DNA from: Apostichopus japonicus
Taxonomy: Eukaryota; Echinodermata; Holothuroidea; Aspidochirotida; Stichopodidae
Length of the DNA: 64,000 nucleotides
NCBI RefSeq assembly: GCF_037975245.1
Contig: NC_092577.1
Span: forward strand, 740,001-804,000
Reading direction: 5' to 3'
Made by a program: the position numbers and the translations under genes. A model generated the notes under the pieces. That model was not told where the DNA came from, searched no databases, and saw only the letters and a program-made list of their open reading frames with translations. This document shows, piece by piece, positions 61,113 through 64,000 of the stretch; position 1 is the first letter of the stretch, and each line of letters begins with the position of its first letter.

Positions 61113-61684
61113 AGGATTGCTTCAAGTGTCTGACATGTCTATCTTGTATGAAAGAGCTGAAAAAGATAAACAGAATAGTGAAGAAACTACCATGATAGCA
61201 TTCTCTGTTAAGGAGATATCACACTTTGAAGATTTCAAAATTTCTTTGCAAATGACTGGTGTAGAAAGACTAACTGTGAGGGTGTGATGTCACATCCTCA
61301 CTTCCTTAACATGTGTCAATATATTTCATTAAAATATAATCACATTTTTTTTAACAAATCTAAAAAAATATAATCAAACATTCTTCAGATGTTAAATCTC
61401 AAATACTTCCCTTGACACACATGAGATCTCCTGACGTATCTTTTGGTTGTAAGTCATAAAATCTTACAAAATATTTTAATCAAATAACAAAGACTTTTCA
61501 GGAATGTGAGGATATGACGTCACAGCTAGTCTGATTTCAGCAGTTTCTACGCAATCAGATAGAACTTTAAACTTGAATATCTCCTAAACGGAAAAGGATA
61601 TTTGAATAATTTCTTCACTATTGGGTTTCTTTTATGGTCCTCTTTCATATAAGATAACCATTTGTGACACCTGAACTAATCCTT
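61113..61684. mobile_element. TTAA-type MITE, second copy
   Basis: It matches 37453-38012 closely along its length. TTAA is present on the left (61109-61112) but not on the right, where CCTTCCATGG follows. The right terminus is more complete here (GACACCTGAACTAATCCTT), making terminal inverted repeats of about 45 bp visible. Confidence 0.75.
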
Positions 61685-62876
61685 CCATGGTAACTCAGAG
61701 CGTTCGGCTTGCCTTATACCATCATTTATAACAAATGGATACTGTTTTCTCAGAGTTACTGCAGTTACGGAATTTAATGGACAGGAGATATTTTTGTATG
61801 GAGATGTGTTTATGTAATTCTGGCCAAAAAAAAATCAATCATGCACAAGATAACAAGTTGAGACATCCACTTATGAATATGCATAGCTCCCAGCATCATA
61901 ACCACTAATCACTACAAGGTGTGTATAGTAGGCCATGTGCGTATCTCAACTGCTTGTCTTACATGCACAATTATGCTGAATATACATTTTGGATACATTT
62001 CTCATCTGTTGTACGGAAATATTAAACAGAACTGAGATTAATTCATTACTATCGGACCTTCCTTTCCCCCGGTTGCACAAGTCTCGGGTCATTTACGGTC
62101 CTCGTACGCCGAGACATCTGACCGCTGTTGTTAGGTAATCACTCACTCATCCTGTGAATTCACGAAACTGAGGGTGGTGAAGGGAACAGTTTATCCCCAC
62201 CATGGGTGTGTATGCATTGTGTAATAGTGTTAGTTCGGCGGATTGGCTTCCCCTTACGAGAATTTGCAATTTGTACACGGATGGTAGACGTTGATTTCAC
62301 CACTCCTCGACGAGGGAACATTAGTAGAAAGTAGGCTATATTGAGTAATATGGAAGCTGAAATCTGGCTTGGGAAGGATTTATGGACGGTGTCATTCAGC
62401 TCCAAATTTCTTCCAGGACTCAGACCTCGGTAGTTTGTGATTTGGTTAATACTCTTTTGACGTCAGATCTGGGATGAAATTGTCGATTTTAAATTCGTTG
62501 AAAGATATCTGTTTATCACCTGAAAATGGAAAACATGAAAACTTCACAAGTCACAAGTCAAACAAAGTGTGCACAAGTCAAACAGTCGCTCCAGGGTCAC
62601 CACACAGCACCACATGTGCGTGTACCCTGGGGTACTATAAAGAGTGCTGCCAGAAACCAGGGCACGCAACTATAGTTTCAAGTTACCTCGTATATTTCCA
62701 CATTAACACGAAGAGGGGCAATGGAGTTTAAGTGTCTTGCTTGCAGACACAACGTAATGATGGTATGGTCATAAACTGATTTCTTAGATCTCAAGTCTAT
62801 TTACTTCGCCATTGGGCCACAATGTCCCTCCGTTTTACAAAGTGTTACACATTAACATGTATAACACAGAAGGCAG
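61685..62876. other. No supported gene
   Basis: 62467 follows GACGTCAG and opens with ATCT in the same phase as exon 2 of the EF-hand genes, but the encoded Cys-rich peptide shows no EF loop and no matching donor. Confidence 0.3.
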
Positions 62877-62975
62877 GGTGGGGGAGGAGGGAGGAGGGGA
62901 GGATGGGGAGGGGAGGATGGGGAGGGGGAGGATGGGGAAGGGGAGGGGAAAGGGGAGGGGCGGTGTAAGGGAGAG
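62877..62975. repeat. Purine minisatellite (GGGGAGGAT)
   Basis: Pure purine repeats of GGGGAGGATGG; a complementary pyrimidine tract lies at 63366-63410. Confidence 0.85.
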
Positions 62976-63062
62976 CGCACTAGAAAGCACGTCGGTGAAG
63001 GTTCGAGCTATGCGTGAAACTTTAGAATTCTAACTTAGTCTCTTTGTTTGTATTTCTTTCAG

Positions 63063-63166
63063 GTAACAATTGCATTCAATTTAAGACAGCGCTATTCAAA
63101 CTACATCATGAACTGAATGAAATACTGAGAAAAGTGTATATAGAGAAAATAAATCTACGGAACTAG
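63063..63166 (+). CDS. Candidate terminal exon of another + strand EF-hand paralogue
   Basis: TGTATTTCTTTCAG|GTAACAATTG matches the start of exon 3 of the + strand gene (CAG|GTGACAATTG). In phase 1 it encodes G-NNCIQFKTALFKLHHELNEI and a helical charged end, with stop TAG 63164-63166. I could not find its upstream exons, so it may be an orphan exon, a pseudogene remnant or an alternative last exon of the gene at 51274. Confidence 0.4.
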
Positions 63167-63365
63167 ACAAACTGGGGATATCTATTTTTAAATATAGGTT
63201 ATGATAGTTTTACAATTTAGTACAATACAACTATCTGTGGTCTAAATATTACAATATGACACAATTTCTTCTATCAAAAACAAATCAACCTGTTTTGTTT
63301 ATTGATGTTAATCTCGAGTAGTTTTTATAAATTTATTTCATTTCCGTCTTTTAATTAATAGCCAG

Positions 63366-63410
63366 TCCCCCTCCCCTCCCCTCCCCCTCCCCTCCCCCTC
63401 TCCCTCCCCA
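63366..63410. repeat. Pyrimidine tract (CCCCTC)n
   Basis: CCCCTCCCCT repeats, opposite in strand bias to the purine tract at 62877. Confidence 0.85.
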
Positions 63411-63543
63411 CATATAAACACCGTTCACCACTTACCCTCTATACTATGATTTCGATTTCAATACTTTGAACTAGACGGGTATTTTTTGATAGTTTTAATG
63501 GTTATTTTCGTGACCTCATCCGAAATCTATTAAATGTTCTTAC

Positions 63544-63698
63544 CATCAATATCAAGTTCATCCAACAGTTTGATAAATCCCCGGATGTTGTTGCCGTATG
63601 GCGAACGCAACCATTCCAAGTCATCTATGAAACCATCTTCGTTGTGGTCTAGCAGGATAAATGTTTCTTTAGAGATAACTTGTTCTTCCATCACAGAT
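63544..63698 (-). CDS. EF-hand exon 2 of a further minus-strand paralogue (partial gene)
   Basis: The minus-strand acceptor is TTATTCTCAG|ATCTGTG and the donor GATG|GTAAGA, with phase 2 in and phase 1 out as in every other family member. It encodes R-S-V-M-E-E, a canonical EF loop (DHNEDGFIDDLE) and the start of loop 2 (DELDIDG). Exon 1 should lie beyond the right edge; exon 3 should lie below 63544, but I could not identify it. The Cys in loop 1 of paralogues A-D is missing. Confidence 0.8.
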
Positions 63699-64000
63699 CT
63701 GAGAATAAAGGAAAAGTTAGATTTAGCTAGCGAGAAACTTCAAATCCCTTATCTATGGGATTATAGGCAACAAAATCATATTCTAAGTCTGTGGGCCATT
63801 TACCCCAAGGCATAGGCATTCATATTCCCATGCAAATCGTACGTATATTGGACATTTCATTTTTGCATTTTTCTATTGAGGCTGGGTGGTGTAAGGGGGG
63901 GAAGGGGAATTGGGGATCAAATATCATGTCGTATTGGAGAAAGGGTGTAAGGGAACATTTTTGTAAAATCGAGGGTGCTATATTTTGCAACTTTTCAACT
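63699..64000. other. Presumed intron 1 of the minus-strand EF-hand paralogue
   Basis: No signal-peptide exon is seen. In the paralogues intron 1 is about 485-530 bp, which would place exon 1 outside the window. Confidence 0.4.

Noticed and set aside
62467-62731. Possible EF-hand exon 2 (acceptor CAG, then ATCT, in the right phase)
   Set aside because: The peptide has no EF loop, no in-phase donor was found and no signal exon lies upstream.

Overview
The window is eukaryotic nuclear DNA from an animal: genes have GT-AG introns, exons are small and phase-matched, and transposon debris, microsatellites and minisatellites fill most of the space. Secreted EF-hand and immunoglobulin-superfamily genes, LINE remnants, hAT- and piggyBac-like MITEs and a Penelope/hammerhead-type motif suggest a marine invertebrate. 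An echinoderm such as a sea cucumber is my guess, but nothing in the sequence proves it.

Region 1 (about 100-8,480, + strand) holds one complete immunoglobulin-superfamily gene. Eight exons, all joined in phase 1, give a signal peptide, five Ig-like domains, a short stalk, one transmembrane helix and a short tail, 613 residues in all. Two hAT-type MITEs sit in its introns. Regions 2 (8,480-12,930) and 4 (18,000-22,110) are gene-poor. They hold a 70-nt hairpin, a U2 snRNA-like fragment, a (CATA)n array and a perfectly phased 20-bp minisatellite.

Regions 3 and 5 (12,930-17,965 and 22,119-44,935) form a segmental duplication. Four intact three-exon genes on the minus strand each encode a 157-residue secreted protein with two EF-hands (start codons at 17,863, 26,707, 33,465 and 42,551). 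A fifth, truncated unit follows without a gene. Every gene-bearing unit carries the same decayed LINE, a 12-bp minisatellite downstream and a TATA promoter. The roughly 212-bp block that begins at the TATA box is present four, two and one times upstream of genes B, C and D.

Region 6 (45,000-64,000) is mostly repeats. It contains a diverged + strand paralogue (51,274-53,059) with the same intron phases and a duplicated in-frame splice donor. It also has a Cys-rich candidate exon split by a MITE, a second U2-like fragment, a lone + strand terminal exon (63,063) and one EF-hand exon of a further minus-strand paralogue (63,544-63,698). The EF-hand genes therefore look like an expanding local family of secreted calcium-binding proteins, with dibasic sites at the exon 1/2 junction that suggest proprotein processing. 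I do not recognise a named family.
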